Positions 1-13,110 of a stretch of DNA of 64,000 nt are shown in pieces. The stretch is taken from NCBI RefSeq assembly GCF_020509005.1, contig NC_063022.1, positions 434,001 to 498,000 on the forward strand. Direction: 5' to 3'. Position numbers and translations under genes: made by a program. The notes beneath the pieces are model-generated. The model did no database searches. It had not been told where the DNA came from and saw only the letters and a list, made by a program, of their open reading frames with translations. The stretch is from Fulvia fulva. Taxonomy: Eukaryota; Ascomycota; Dothideomycetes; Mycosphaerellales; Mycosphaerellaceae. Position 1 is the first letter of the stretch. Every line of letters starts with the position of its first letter.

Positions 1-179
1 CGTATTATAGGGTCTAAACGAGATAGTTATTGTTCTATAAAGCTACGAAAGAGGAGCGCGAGGCGCGGCGAAGTTATAAAGCAAAGCTAAGCCGCGCTAA
101 CCCGATGTAGAAGGTCCGCGGTTTAGCCGGGCCGACGTAGCTATAGTGGGGGGTCGCGGGCTGCCCGTAATAGTATCCC
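1..179 (-). repeat. Gypsy LTR (3' LTR of a minus-strand element), truncated by window start
   Basis: Direct repeat of about 5040-5219 with scattered transition differences of the RIP type. The inner boundary is judged from where the two copies stop matching (after CCGTAATAGTA) and may be off by a few bases. Confidence 0.8.
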
Positions 180-3100
180 CTCTCCTAAAACACGCCTTAG
201 TCCTCTAAGCGTTATCCACCTTATAAGGCTACTTACCTATCGAGCTCTATAATCGCGCGAACGCCTAATTATCCTCTAGTGCCCTGTCGTTATCCGATAA
301 CATCGTATTCGCTCTATTAAGACTATCCTCGACCGGCTTCCTTCGAGAAACATATTGCCTAGTTAGCTAGCTTGCCCTAGACCTATGTCTGTCTTCGGCT
401 AGTACTCGCGTATAACCCTTATAACCAAAGTTAGGTATTATTATAGGCTCTATAGGCTCTACTCGAGTATCGAATATATACGGAGTAGATTCTATTAGAG
501 ATTAGGCTCGAGGCGACTTATTCGTAACGGTGTCTTTCGGAATGACCCTAATCGTATTAAGCCCGAGTACCTTAGTAGCTAGTAGGGACCAGTTAGATAG
601 AGCTACGAAGCCTATAGGCGTAGACAACTCCGGCCGGTTATAGTGAAAGTCTATAATAGCGGCGGCTACGTATTTAAGTATATCCTCTATAGGTTACTAG
701 GTCTTACTATCCTCCTCGTTCTAATATCTAGCCCATTTCACCTTATGCTATATATCTACCTTACGCTTATACCCCTTCTTTACCTTACCTACCCGCTTAC
801 GGGTATATATATTAAGGATCTTTCCTACCTCGTATATATACGTAGGTACTGCTACTATATCGGCTACTATATTAGCCTCGGTAGTGTTAGGTTCGATAGT
901 TATCGGTAGTAGCGGCGCTAGATACTGCCCTTTAAGTAGTAGGAAATCGGGGTGGTCGGCTCGTTATAGTAGTGAGGTGTAGAAGCAGTTATTAAGTCCT
1001 ACTAGAGCGTCTAATAGTTTTAGTCAATAAGAGAGTCTAGCCGGTATGACTTCCGTAATCTAGTAGGGGCCGGTATATTTCCTATCTAGCTTCTTAGATA
1101 GTCGAGTCGTACGGATGTTCTTAGTACTAAGATACACCTAATTACCTACCTTATAGTCTAGAGGAATGCTTCGGTAGCGGTTTGCTACTTCTACTTAGAG
1201 AGCTTATAACATTCGTATATTCTCTTAAAGGTGCTTATAAAGCTCGCAAATTCGACGTATAAAGGTTTCTACTAATCGCGTATCTAGTCGCTAGAGAGTA
1301 GTTAGTCCTCCCTCCTTTCTAGCGTTTAGGTCAACTCGCTCTATAAACTTAGGGTTGTAGCCTAAGGTAGCGTAGAACGGCGACATACTAGTAGTCTCGG
1401 ACAGGTGATTATTAATCGCGAACTAAGCAAGGCATAGCCATTCTGCCTAGTCATCCTATACCTTATTAGTAAATATATAAAGATACTGTTCTATCGCCTA
1501 GTTAGTACGTTCTAACTGTCTATTAGTTTCTAGGTGATACAAAGAACTTAGCTTACGATTTGTACGGAGCATCTTATAGTGTTTCTTCTAGAAGGTAGCA
1601 ACCTACTACTTACTACGGTCTAATATAATAGTATTAGGAAACCCGCGCCGACAGAACATATATTTAAGGAAAAACCTTGCCGCATTCTATACTATTATTA
1701 CGCTAATAGGGATCAGCTCGACTTCCTTAGTAAGCCTATTAGTAACGGTCATAATGTTGTTATAGACTATGCCGTTAAGAGTGCTGTCTAGGAGTCCGAT
1801 AACGAAGTCGACTATAATATGTTTCTAAGGCCGATCTAGAACAGGAAGTGGCTATAATAATCCTAGTAGCTAGGAGTATAGAGATTTTATTATACGGTAG
1901 GTACGGCAATTCGCGGTATATCTACGTACGGATCTCGCTAATCTAGGCCAGTAGAATTTACGTACTACGAGTTCATAAGTACGAGCTCGTCCTAGATAGC
2001 CTACTACTAGAGCGTTATAGTTTATCTTGATTATCCTAGTCTATAAGGCTTGGTCATTTAGTACCTATAAGCTCTAGCCGTCGTATTGATTTCGAATATA
2101 TAGCAGGTCGCTATCTACTTTATAGTATACTAGGTGAATCTTCGCTCTCTGTAGTAGTGTAGGAGTACGGTCTTCCTATAGGTCCTTGATCGCGGTCTTA
2201 AGCTCGTTATCGGTTACGTATACCGTCGACATTCGATACTCGAGTTCGGCTTCCCGTTGACTTTTACGCGTCGCCGGTTATTTAGTAGGCGCAGCTCGTT
2301 CTATAGGCATGAACTCTTTAGCTTTAGGGGCTAGCTATACTAGTTCCTCTTCTTCCGGCGCATCTTCTACTATTGCCTATAGTAAGGCGATCTTAAGGAA
2401 TCGCTTAGGAGGTAGTAATGTCTAATGCTAATGCTAGTTCCGAGGGTCGTTTACCCCCTACGGAAGGTCCTAGCTACGTCTCGTTAGGCTGTCTAGCTTT
2501 GTATTAAAGGGATCAGGGGTATTGTGTATTTGCGTATAAATTTCTAGTTAAGAAAGAGAGAGGTAGAAGTAGAATCTATAAGGCCTCGAGCCTTTCTATA
2601 TTATATTATTACGGGTAACAATATATAAGGGTGTATAGCTAGCTGTTATTTATTTAGTACGTATACCGATATCTTAAGCTCCTTACTATAGTCTATTACC
2701 GTCTCTTACATTCCGTGTCTCTTAATCTTATACTCTTTCTGTCCTAGGAAGTTCGGGTAACCGCTATCTACTACGCTTAGGTAGCGGTCGTACTATTTCC
2801 CTACTACGGATCGGCGGCTAGGGAACTGAGGTTTACGTTCGGATTCGGCGTAGTATTACGTAGACGCGGTAGGCGATAGTCGCTATCGTACCTATATATT
2901 AGGTATTTAGGGTTAGTCGATACGTAAGAACCTATACGGTAGCGGTAGTACTTACCCTACTTCTTAAGGTCTTTACGCTACTTACGGTTAAGCGTAGGTA
3001 GGTTCTATAGATATGTCGGTAGATCCTCCTTCTTCTTAGTACTAGCGTACTATAGTAGGCGCTATACTAAGGCACCTACTATACCGGTAGCGGTACTAGT

Positions 3101-5034
3101 AACTACGTTACTATTGTTCTAGTTGTTCTAGCCGCTATTACCGTTCGAGTTACTATTGCTACGGGGGCGCTCCTTCTACGGGTATAGTCGATCTGTCTCG
3201 TAGAAGCTCTCGTCTAGTACGGTATACTCCTCGATAACGTCTTATATACTATCTAGGCGGCGGTCGACTTCGCGGTCGCCGAAGGTCTTAATAAAGTACT
3301 TACGGTTTAGTCAGTTACGGAATAGTATAAGCTCGGTCTTATCGGTCTATAACATCTAGGCGCGCAACTTCGAGTAGCGTATATAGAAGGCTATAAAGGT
3401 TTCGCCTTGTTCTTACTTATAGGTAGCAATGTTAACTATAGCCTTAGTTCTTTTATTACGTGTACTATATTAGCGTATTATCTAATCTAACAACTCTTCT
3501 CTAGTCTTGAACTCGTTAAAGGACTGCTATCTAGGTATAGGGATCCTCGGCTTGATGCTTCGCTAAGGATTACCTTACGTCTACCTATATACAAAGCGTA
3601 GACTATCTGCCTTAGTACGGAAGGTTACTATAGTTAGCTTTAGGAGAACACTACTATACTAGCTGTCGAAATTAGGGTCATTATCGTTCTTGAAGTGCTT
3701 AGGGTTAGGCACACCCTTGCCGATCTCTATACCGCGAGTAAGGGTACGGTTAATAGTAAAGAGACGTTCTAGAAGGTTAACTAGTAGTGTCTAGGTACGG
3801 GTATTACGTATTCTCGAGTCACGACTATTATTAGGTCCTAGTCGCGGACGGTCGTTATTACGTCCTCGGCTATTATTACTACGGTTATAGTCGTCTCTAT
3901 CGTTATTACTACTACCGCTACCGCTACCTCTACTAGTAGCTTCGCGATACCTACGTAATAGCTACTCGAGTAAGGTCTCGCGTAGGCGGGAACGAGAGGG
4001 TTAGCGGCCTAAGCGGCCCCTACCTCCGTTCTATATAGTATCTCCTGCCTCAAGCCGAGCCTTTAGGTTATCGACTTCTTGTTATAGGGCCTGGTTCTTC
4101 ACCTTAGTATCTTGTGCCTTCTTCTTCTCCTTCTCGTAGATCTCGCTAAACTGCTTATATAGGTTATTAGCTTCCTTATATTTCTTCTCTAGCTCTTATA
4201 ACTTAGCTAGGTCGTAATCCTTCTTACTCTTAAGATCTACTGCCATTTTCTATATAACAAGCTCTTTACTTCGTAGTATCTTGTAGATGCGGTCGTATTC
4301 GGTGTATAGCGTAGTATACTAGGTGTTCTAGAGGTCGTTAGCTCGCTCTATTATATCGAGTTGTCTACCCTTAGTAATTGCCGTGTTAACTACTTATAGT
4401 ACGAAGTCGTAGGTAGTCTTCGGGTGTTAGGATATAAGGGTCGTAAGGTTGTCTAGGGTGACATTCTAGTATTCGGATGCGAGAATATGTTCTACCTCGT
4501 CGAGTAATAGATACACCTCGTCTAGGTCGCCGCCTAGGTTCTCTTCGAGCTTGAACTCGAACAGTTCTATAAAGTCAATCTTACTACCTTCTTCTCGCTC
4601 GAAGGCCTTCTAGTAAGCTTTATTAATCTCTTGTTATAGCGCGACACCGGTGTCTACTATGACCCGCCGGTTGTCGTCCTATATCTAACTCTAAGGGAAA
4701 GAGGAGAGGTCGGGTAAAAGAGATATACGCTACTTACTTTTGCCCTTAGGCTTAGGTAGCGGTAGTATACCGCCGTTCGCTATTTATAAAGTCATATTGT
4801 CTAGGTTCGGGGGAGGCGTAACGGTGCCTATATCCTAACTGTCTACGAGCGCGCGACCACCTACTAATAATGTCGCTACGTTACGTTCTCTAGGTATCTA
4901 TACGCTATACGCCTTACCGTATTCTATATTCTAATACGACTCTACGCGTTCTCGAGTTCTACGGTTCTGTCTATTCCTATTATTACGCGTCCCTTACCTA
5001 GATCCGCGATCTAGGTAGGGTAGTAGAACAAACT

Positions 5035-5219
5035 ATAAGGGCGCGCGTATTATAGGGTCCGAACGAGATAGTTATTATTCTACGAAGCTACGAAAGAGGA
5101 GCGCGAGGCGCGGCGAAGTTATAAAGTAAAGCCGAGCCGCGCTAACCCGATACGGAAGGTCCGCGGTTCACCCGGGCTGACGTAGCTATAGTAGGGGGTC
5201 GCGGGCTACCTATAATAAT
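5035..5219 (-). repeat. Gypsy LTR (5' LTR of a minus-strand element)
   Basis: Second copy of the LTR at the window start. It ends at about 5219, where Copia-2 reverse transcriptase sequence begins at once. The inner start is only approximate, because the matching part of the other LTR lies outside the window. Confidence 0.75.
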
Positions 5220-5857
5220 AGTAAGCGCTTGTTTCTATCGCGCGTAACCTTAATTCCTAGGAACTAGGAGAGATTACCGAGCTCGTATATCTCGTACTTA
5301 GTAAGTAGCCGCTACTTAATATTAGTAGTATAGGCCTTATACTTACGGTAGTAGAGTATAACTAGGTCGTTAACGTAAAAGAAGAACATAACCTTATTGT
5401 TATAGTAGATATATTCGGAGTCCGATAGGGGTACTAGTCTAAGGGAGGCTAGCGTCTCGGTTAGGGAGTTGTACTATAATAAAGGGGACTCCTTTAGACC
5501 GTAAAGGGCCTTAACTAGCTTAAGGGCGTGTCTATAGGATGGCCTATCGATTCTAGGAGGTGGTTATAGATATATAGTATATAGTAGGTCCGAGTTTAGG
5601 AAGGCGTTAATAATATTGAATTGTTCGGCTTCTAGGTCGAAGCTCGCGGCTATAGTATAGTAGAGGCGGAACATACTTACTAGTAGTATAGTAGCGTATA
5701 TGTCGAAGTATATTCCTTATAAATCGCCTCTTACGTATAGCCTAGCCTTAAAGCTCTTTAGTATACCGTACTCGTCTAGTTTATATTTATATACCTACTT
5801 TAGCGGTAGTAGTAGCTAAAGTCCCTCCTCTTACTAATCATCCTAATCCTTCTCTTC
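5220..5857 (-). mobile_element. RIP-degraded Copia-2, reverse transcriptase segment
   Basis: The minus strand reads as Copia reverse transcriptase. KALYGLK (the SLYGLKQ motif) is near 5490-5525. FFFYVNDLVILY, equivalent to the YVDD box with D read as N by RIP, is near 5340-5400. FLGIKVTRDR follows near 5230-5270. Stops interrupt it, mostly where a Trp or Gln codon would be expected, as RIP predicts. The segment stops on the left at the Gypsy LTR and on the right at the target duplication of Copia-1. Its upstream part resumes at 11404. Confidence 0.8.
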
Positions 5858-6095
5858 TATTAAGAACATATAGGCCGTGAGACAAGCATATAGGTATAGG
5901 GGTGTCATATGACTAGATTACGTGACTAGGGTTTGCTAGCCTATAGGCTAGTAAACATCCGGACACCTAGTATCTACCTACCTATACTAACACTAGCGAT
6001 ACTATATATAGATACACGCTATCCTATTAGGTCCTTCTTCGTCTTTTATATAATCCGCCGTCTTCTACTACTACGTAACTCGTACCTATTTAATA
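5858..6095 (+). repeat. Copia-1 left LTR (5'), 238 bp
   Basis: Matches 11166-11403 end to end with a small number of transition differences. It is preceded by the TCTTC target duplication and followed immediately by the primer-binding site. Confidence 0.9.
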
Positions 6096-6108
6096 GGTTA
6101 TAAGCCCG
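6096..6108 (+). other. Copia-1 primer-binding site (RIP-altered)
   Basis: GGTTATAAGCCCG abuts the LTR. Apart from one RIP change (TG to TA) it equals the Copia-A primer site, which is complementary to the anticodon arm of initiator tRNA-Met. Confidence 0.75.
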
Positions 6109-9100
6109 AGTTAGTAACTCGGTATTTCACCCTCGATAAAGTCGTAGTAGAGTTATTCCTCTTTAGAACAAAAGGAAGGTAGACTAGAGGCCGTACCTGC
6201 ATTGTATAGGAAGCTATAGCCGTGCTATAGGTGTATATAAGACGTAAAAGAGCCTAGTAAGGCACTATTAGACTCCGAGTTAGGGAGCCTATACTAATAC
6301 CTTAGACAAGTAGGCGAGCTTACTAAGAAGAGTCGCTCTCCGGACATCGCGTTCGTATCGACTAACTGTTTATTCTAAGAGAGCCGTAGTGTCTTAGAAA
6401 CCCCCTCTACTAAGAGAGTTACGCTATAGTATCTTAGTACTAATACGATCCTTACCGACCGACTTTCCTCCTCTTCCCGGCGGATAGCTATCCTCTCCGC
6501 TATTAACCTCGCGTTCGGTTTATCCCATTTCGATCCGATCGCGTACGACCGAATATATCCGTTTACCTAAGGGTAGCTAACCCGTCCCTTAACTTACAAA
6601 AAATAGAGAACGAGACTAGGTTTATAAGAAAGAGAGTAGCACCTCTTCTAATAAGAGAGAACTACGAAACATAGTTCAAGCTAATAAGAATACACCTAGT
6701 ATCAAAGTAGGTTAACTAGGTCCTCGAAGATATTATTACGGACATTCCCGCTATAACCCTATCTAATAGCGACACCCTCTATATTATCGGAGTCATCCCT
6801 TCCTTTAGATTAAGCGATAAGGAAGGCATCGTATAGACGGCACAATATAACGGCCCTATATAAGATGTACATCTGTCTATCGATAGATGACTAAGAGATA
6901 ATATACGAGATCCGGTATACGAAGGAGTTATAGGAATAGGCTAAAGCTAAATATAAGAGAAGTCTTCTCGCTACTAGAAGAAGTTTGCTTTAGCAATACA
7001 CCAATTTTGTAATAACAGCGGACTAGTCAATAGATGACGCCTAGTAGGAGCTTAGCTCAATTATAAGGAGGGCTGTTTCAATCTCGCCTTAGTTCTAAGA
7101 CATCAAGACTAAGGACAGAAAGATCTAGTAACTCTTAGTAGCTCTACTAGACTTATTTGGCTCAATTCGCGATGTAATTAATACCTAGGTGAATCTCTTA
7201 CTATAAGACATTCTTACAATCCTTAGGGAGAAGCAAGAATCAATAATTTATTAAGGGATAGCTATGTTCGCTAAGAAGGGTTTCTAGGGCAAGCTTACGT
7301 ACTATCTCTATAATAGTGACGATTTTATAAGCAAGTGCCTATACCTTTCTACAGCTTAGTGGGCTGTTAGGAACAAGGACAAACTAGCTAGGGTTACCTA
7401 CCCTACTAAGAGACAACCGTTACTACCTCGTAGGAGGTTATTATTACTAAACCTTCGTAATGTCCTTAAGGTAATAACGGACCTTACAAAGTAGATGAAG
7501 GAGAGCCGTAAGCCAAAGGCCTCCTCTAGTAAGCCTATAAGGGTCTATACGACCTAGGAAGATGTATTAGACTCTGAGATACTATTAGAAGATGATGATG
7601 TTAATAAGGTTGCCTATTCTACTATAGAAGCTAAAGGTAAGTACCCCTCGTCCGAGTAGTTACTTAACTCTTATACATCATCACGTATAACTGACTAAGA
7701 TTTACTATTCAGGACACTAAAGCCTCTTTAAAAGAGGAAGTAGATCAAGGTTAGGGGTGGCTATCCACAAGCTATATATATAGGAAGTGTAGTAATAGGT
7801 GGTCCTTCTAGAAAGCAAATTGTCTTAGAAAATGTCCTGTTTGTTCCTAGCCTTAGAGTTAGTCTTGTTTCGTAGAATTAGTTTAGCTAATAGTTTACTA
7901 TCTAACTACCTAGTTTCACGCTAAAATCCTTATCTAGTAAACCCGTTGTCTAGACCAAACTTCGAGGAGGAGTACCGTTTATCTACTCGATCTCGGAAAT
8001 TCTTAAGCTATAGTATACTAGTATACTCTCTTAAGAACGTGACGGTACCGCTATAGCTAATACTAAGTCCGAAGATTAGTAGGAGCTATAGTATAGAAGA
8101 TGTACACACCTTAGCAAGGGACTACTAAGAAATCTATATAGAGTTACTAATAAGAAAGATCCTATTCCTGTTCCTTCTGAACACTAGAATTATAAGGTCT
8201 GCTTCCTTATAAATATAAGGAAGTTCAAAGGACCTACTATAGAGAGGAAAGGAGAGAGGCTGGCCCTTATCTCTATTGACATCTATAGGCCTTTTTAGGG
8301 CGTAGTCTCTAGGCTAGGATATAAATATTGGCTTAAGATTATAGACAACTTCTCTAGGAAGAAGTGGGCGATCCCTTTGAAGGCTAGGAGCAACGCTCCT
8401 ATAGCCCTACGGGATTAGAAGGTCTAGGCAGAACGGTAGTCAAGGTACTTTCTATCTACGATCCGTAGTAATAGTATAAAGGAAATTCTCGCCTTACTAA
8501 AAGAGTAGGAGAAGGAGTTTAGTACTTAGATAGACACAACTAATGCCTATAACTCTCTTCAAAATGGACCTATAGAAAGGTCAATATAAGCCTCTAAGAA
8601 TATAGTCCGGGCTATGCTTAAAGACTCTAGTATACTAGTTAAGTTCTAGCTAGAAGCTTTATAAGCACAGACTATAATCAGAAACAGACTGCCTAATAGT
8701 CCGATTATTGATAGTATTGCTCTTTTACTAGAAGAAGCCTTTACTAGCTAAGTACCGTTAGTCGACCATTTCCGCGTCTAGGGATACAAAGCTATAGTCT
8801 ATATAGACCTAAGAGCCTAACCTTAAGGCTTGAGGAGAGACAATTTGATAAACCGAGGAAAAGAAGCCGTGTTTATAGGCTACTTAGAAAACACTACAAA
8901 ACAATAGCTGTTCTAGGATCCCGATATAAAAGTAATAAAAGCGTATAGTCACGTCGACTAGTTTAAGAATAAGAAGGGGAGAGATATAGATCTTGGTATT
9001 ACCTTTACTAACTAGCCGAGTCGAGCGCTATAGTGCAATCCTATTAGGAGGAAGCCCTTTAGGGCAAAATTTTCCGATAGGGGATTATTAGAGACACCGT

Positions 9101-11165
9101 TACGAAGGCTAGGAGAAAATATTAAGGCGGTTTTAATACTGTCGAAGGCCGATTACGGTAGATCTATACAGAACCTACCTAAGTCATCAATACTATAGCA
9201 ACCGCTGTTTATATAACTTCCCCCTCCCCTAAAGGACATTAGGGAATACTAGAAGTTTAGAGATTAGGGTACTCTAATAAAAGAAAAAGAAGATGTCGTT
9301 CAGTTCGACCTATCCGAACACCTAGCGCCACCTTAGGTTGTAGGTAACAAGAGGTCAAGGGGGGACGGAGATAATAACTCTAAAGAGTATAAGGCCAAAC
9401 ACTATAAGGCTCTTATCGCCTAGATATTCTATCTAGACCCTATAATAAGCTAGGTAGAGAAGATTCTGAACGACGTAGAAGAATATACATTTGCTACTAT
9501 TAGGCAGGCTATAGCCTATTAGTAGGAAGTGCTAATCCTAAAGTCCTATAAGGGAGCCGTAGGAGACCCCGAATAGGGATATATATAGAGAGAGGCAATC
9601 GAGAACGAACTTATTGCCTTAGTAAGCAACAATACCTAGGAAGTAGTTGTACCGCCAACGGATACGAATCTAATTACTTCTAGGTGGGTCTTTGATGTAA
9701 AAAGAATGATTAGTAGAGCTATTAAGAAGTTTAAGGCAAGACTAGTTATAAGAGGGTTTTTATAGAAATATAGGGTTGACTTCGAAGAGACCTTTACACC
9801 TACTATTAGACATAATACTCTCCGAGTATTTATAGTAGTAGTATATAAGAGAGATCTCGAGATGCACCTAGTAGATATAAATAATGCTTTTACCTAAAGT
9901 AGCCTTCTTAAAGATATCTATATAATCCCACCCCTAGGAGTTAAAGCACCTCTAAATATAGTGTTTAAGGTCCTACGAAGCCTTTATAGGCTTAAGCAAG
10001 CAGCTAGAGACTAGAACAAGCTCTATGTTACAAAGCTAGAGAAGATTAGATTTACCTAGTCCTAGGTAGATCTATGCCTACTTATCTATACGGATAGAGA
10101 CCTTATAGTCCTTACCTATATAGATGACATACCTATTACAGCTCCGAAGCTATTAGATATTTAGTAGTTTAAGGCTAAGCTTAGAAAAGTGTTTAAGATT
10201 AAAGATCTTAATGAACCTACGAAGATCCTTAGAATAAGGATTATAAGAGACAGGTCCTAAGGCACTTTGAAGCTTAATTAAGGACACTATGTCTACGCTA
10301 ACTTAGCTAAGATAAATATAGCTAGAGAGAAGGCTACGCTAACCTACTTACCTATAGAGAGCTACGAGCATTTAGTGCCTACGGTACCTATAGATAAGAG
10401 GTGCAATAAACAGGATTACTAGAGCTATAATAGTACCTAGATGTAGCTAATGACAATGACAAGGCTAGACTTAGTATTCCCCCTTAGAAGAATTAGCTCA
10501 TTTGTTACTGATCCCTCGTAGTAGTATATAAAGGCTTTAAAGAAGCTCTCCCGATACCTACGGTCGTACCTAGACCTAGGTCTTATATATAGAAAGGGAG
10601 GGGGCAATCTCTAGGGATACTCGGACTCTGACTACGCTATAGACAAAGTGGATAGAGTCTCAATTCTAGGATACGTATAGTTCCTTTATAGATTACCTAT
10701 ATCCTAGATAAGTAGGAAGTAGAAGTCTGTTATAACATTAATAATAGAAGCTGAGTTTATAGCTATAAACGTAGCCGTAAAGCAGTCACAATTTCTTGCT
10801 ACTGTCCTTAGGGAAATAGGGTGCCTAGAACTGGTAGGAAAGAGCTCTTTCTAGCCGAGTATAAGGGTAAGCAAGGGCACTATTAACGAGCTAAGGCTAG
10901 TTAAGCTTATAGGTAACAACTAAGCCGCTTTGATACTTGTTAAAGATGCCTATATATATAAAAGGTCAAAGCATATTAATGTTATATATAACTATGTCAG
11001 ACATCTCTAGTAGTAGAAGAAGATTATAGTGGACTACTACTATATAAAGAACATAGCTACTAATAGGTTAATAAAGCCCCTTAATAGCTAGTAGTTCCAA
11101 AACTTTATAAGGTAGCTCTAGCTTACGTAAAGGGACTGTAGGAGACTATGTGGCCTAAGTAGGAG

Positions 11166-11403
11166 TATTAAGAACATATAGGCCGTAGGACAAGCATATA
11201 GGTATAGGTATGTTATGTGACTAGATCACGTGACTAGGGTTTACTAGCCTATAGGCTAGCAAACATCCGGACACCTAGCATCTACCTACCTATACTAATA
11301 CTAGCGATACTATATATAGATACACGCTATCCTATTAGGTCCTTCTTCGTCTTTTATATAATCCGCCGTCTTCTACTACTACGTAACTCGTACCTATTTA
11401 ATA
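11166..11403 (+). repeat. Copia-1 right LTR (3'), 238 bp
   Basis: Second copy of the Copia-1 LTR, followed by TCTTC. Similar sequence in reverse orientation also occurs at about 20,971-21,210. Confidence 0.9.
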
Positions 11404-12810
11404 TCTTCCTTTATTACCTATCTAAATGTGCCTATTACTAGGGCTTTAGTAAACTCCTTAGCTATAGCTTCGATCTACTATTAGGAGAAGCGGTGTTTTA
11501 TAGCGGCTCGGTAGTTAGAAGGTTTCGGCGGAAGGTCATCGCGGTATATAGAGGTAGTAGTATTAATATGCCTTAGAGGGCTATTACCTCTTCGTATAGG
11601 GCTTCGATCGCTCTTATCGCGATAGGCGCGTACTCTAGGTCGTATACCGGACATCTAGCCGATAATTATATTAGCGACTATAATCTAGTATAGTATATAG
11701 TAGAAGTAGGCCGTTCGTAGGCGCTTTCTATTCTCTATAACTATATAGTTAGACTCCTCTAGTATATAGAGCTCTAGCTCTAGGGGGAAGAGTAGTATGT
11801 TAGACGCGTTATATATTAACGCGTCTTCTAGTAGTGTAAATATAAATAGATAGAGCTCGCGATTAGAGTCCGTGTTACCTATAATCTCCTTACGGTCTTC
11901 TACGGTAAGGGCATCTATTATCTACTACTATAGGGTGTCGTAGTAGTTAGTAGTGTTATGTGCTAACTACTATATGTTGTCTTAAGTTACTTAATCTATT
12001 ACGTACTCGATTTGCCGGTCTTTTTAGTTATATATTACTAACTCGCGGTATTACGGCTAGTATAGTTCTTACCTAAGGAGCTTTTAGTAGGCGTCTCGAG
12101 GTTATTAGGTGTACGGCTACTAAGCCTATTCTTCTACCCCCTCGGCCTATACTATATCTTACTCGTAATAAGCGATATATAGGTCGTAGTATTATTTAGG
12201 CTCTTTAGCCGGTTCGGCTATTACGATATTCTCGATAGGGGTTGTATACGCTACTATTAGGCGTAATAGGTTATAAAACGTAGTCTTATCAAAGAGGACG
12301 TCCTTAACTCGTATAACCCTATCTTTTAATAGGTCCTATACGCGGTAGATGTTAGTAGAGTCGTATCCTATAAGGTAACCTATAAGCGCTCTCTCTTAGA
12401 GTTTCTTGCTCTTACTAGGCTAATCTAGTCTATAGATAAACACGTATATAAGGGAGCTATATACTACTATATAACCTACGTTTGGAAGTCGTCCTATTAC
12501 TAATTCGAATAGGGTCTTCTAGCCCTTTGACTAGATAGGGGATCGCTAGAGGATATATACCGCTACTATAGTATATTCTAGCTAAAGCTTTTCCGGTAAT
12601 CGTACGTAGATACGAATAGTTCTGCTTATAGTAATAATCAGAGCTCTAGCTCTTTCTACTAGGTCCTACATAGGCGCGTATTCCGCGGTTACGTACTATT
12701 TAATCTTATTATTATTAATGACTAAGCGAAACACCTTCCTAATAGCGGGCTCGTTGTCGCTATAGAAGTATACGAACCTACGACTAATAAAGTTGATAAA
12801 GCTTAGTAGG
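11404..12810 (-). mobile_element. RIP-degraded Copia-2, segment from integrase C-terminus to reverse transcriptase start
   Basis: The minus strand near 12.30-12.48 kb reads KSKKL, ERALIGYL then GYDSTNIYRV and DLLKDR. This is the post-integrase block common in Copia polyproteins, which normally precedes the reverse transcriptase. Toward 11.4 kb the frame runs toward the reverse transcriptase, which continues at 5857. The segment is bounded by Copia-1 on the left and by the GTAGG target duplication of Copia-A on the right. Stops are many and CpA is nearly absent. Confidence 0.75.
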
Positions 12811-13045
12811 TGTTAAACAGGTACGGGTGGATGGCAGCGGAGTGGAGTAAGAGATCAATCTTCAACTGACTAATAGCACGAGCATGCAGCAATATATCAG
12901 GAACCAATATGTTGATTGTGTTAGATGTCTATCTAAGCTAAAGGGGAGAGAAGGTATCTCCCTACAAGCTGAGTCATTGTGGATGCCTCAGGCTGCCAGA
13001 TCACTTCCTGATTGTTGACTCCCTTTGAGATGCTACATCTTAACA
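12811..13045 (-). repeat. Copia-A 3' LTR, 235 bp
   Basis: Starts TGTTA and ends TAACA, a perfect 5-bp terminal inversion. Identical to the other LTR except at its fifth base. Confidence 0.97.
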
Positions 13046-13054
13046 CTCCCACTC
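13046..13054 (-). other. Copia-A polypurine tract
   Basis: On the element strand GAGTGGGAG directly precedes the 3' LTR, the position and composition expected of the plus-strand primer for reverse transcription. Confidence 0.75.
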
Positions 13055-13110
13055 ATCTCGTATGGGAGGTTACAGTCTGCTCACTTCCTGTCAATAGTAC
13101 TTGGACCTTT

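Larger units (their letters stand above)
1..5219 (-). mobile_element. RIP-degraded Ty3/Gypsy retrotransposon, left end outside window
   Basis: Bases 1 to about 179 and about 5035 to 5219 are the same sequence (shared runs such as GAGGAGCGCGAGGCGCGGCG), so they are the two LTRs; the left one is cut by the window edge. The minus strand between them reads, through many stops, as a Gypsy integrase: a zinc-binding region with ELVVRKFYWPRL near 1.85-2.05 kb, a core region with SSSYHPETNGQLERTNQ-type sequence once RIP stops are read as Gln, and TSMSPFYATLGYNPKF near 1.32-1.39 kb. A coiled-coil, Gag-like region lies near 4.0-4.3 kb. I could not find reverse transcriptase or RNase H motifs in the short gap between Gag-like and integrase parts, so an internal deletion is likely. 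The element interrupts the reverse transcriptase of Copia-2 at 5220. CpA and TpG are almost absent. Confidence 0.8.
5858..11403 (+). mobile_element. RIP-degraded full-length Copia retrotransposon (Copia-1)
   Basis: The element has 238-bp LTRs at both ends, starting TATTAAGAACATATAGG and ending TATTTAATA (RIP-altered forms of TG...CA). It is flanked by TCTTC at 5853-5857 and 11404-11408, a 5-bp target duplication. Directly after the left LTR is a primer site GGTTATAAGCCCG. The plus strand reads through many stops as a Gag region with a degenerate zinc knuckle (7.29-7.34 kb), protease (7.65-7.70 kb), integrase (8.1-8.9 kb), reverse transcriptase with YIDD (near 10.1 kb) and RNase H (10.6-11.1 kb). 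Where readable, the protein is close to that of Copia-A, so they are sister families. It lies inside Copia-2 and cannot be expressed. Confidence 0.9.

Noticed and set aside
643..909. 88-codon open frame on the plus strand
   Set aside because: It lies antisense in the RIPed Gypsy element; Tyr/Ile/Leu-rich composition comes from TA-rich RIP product.
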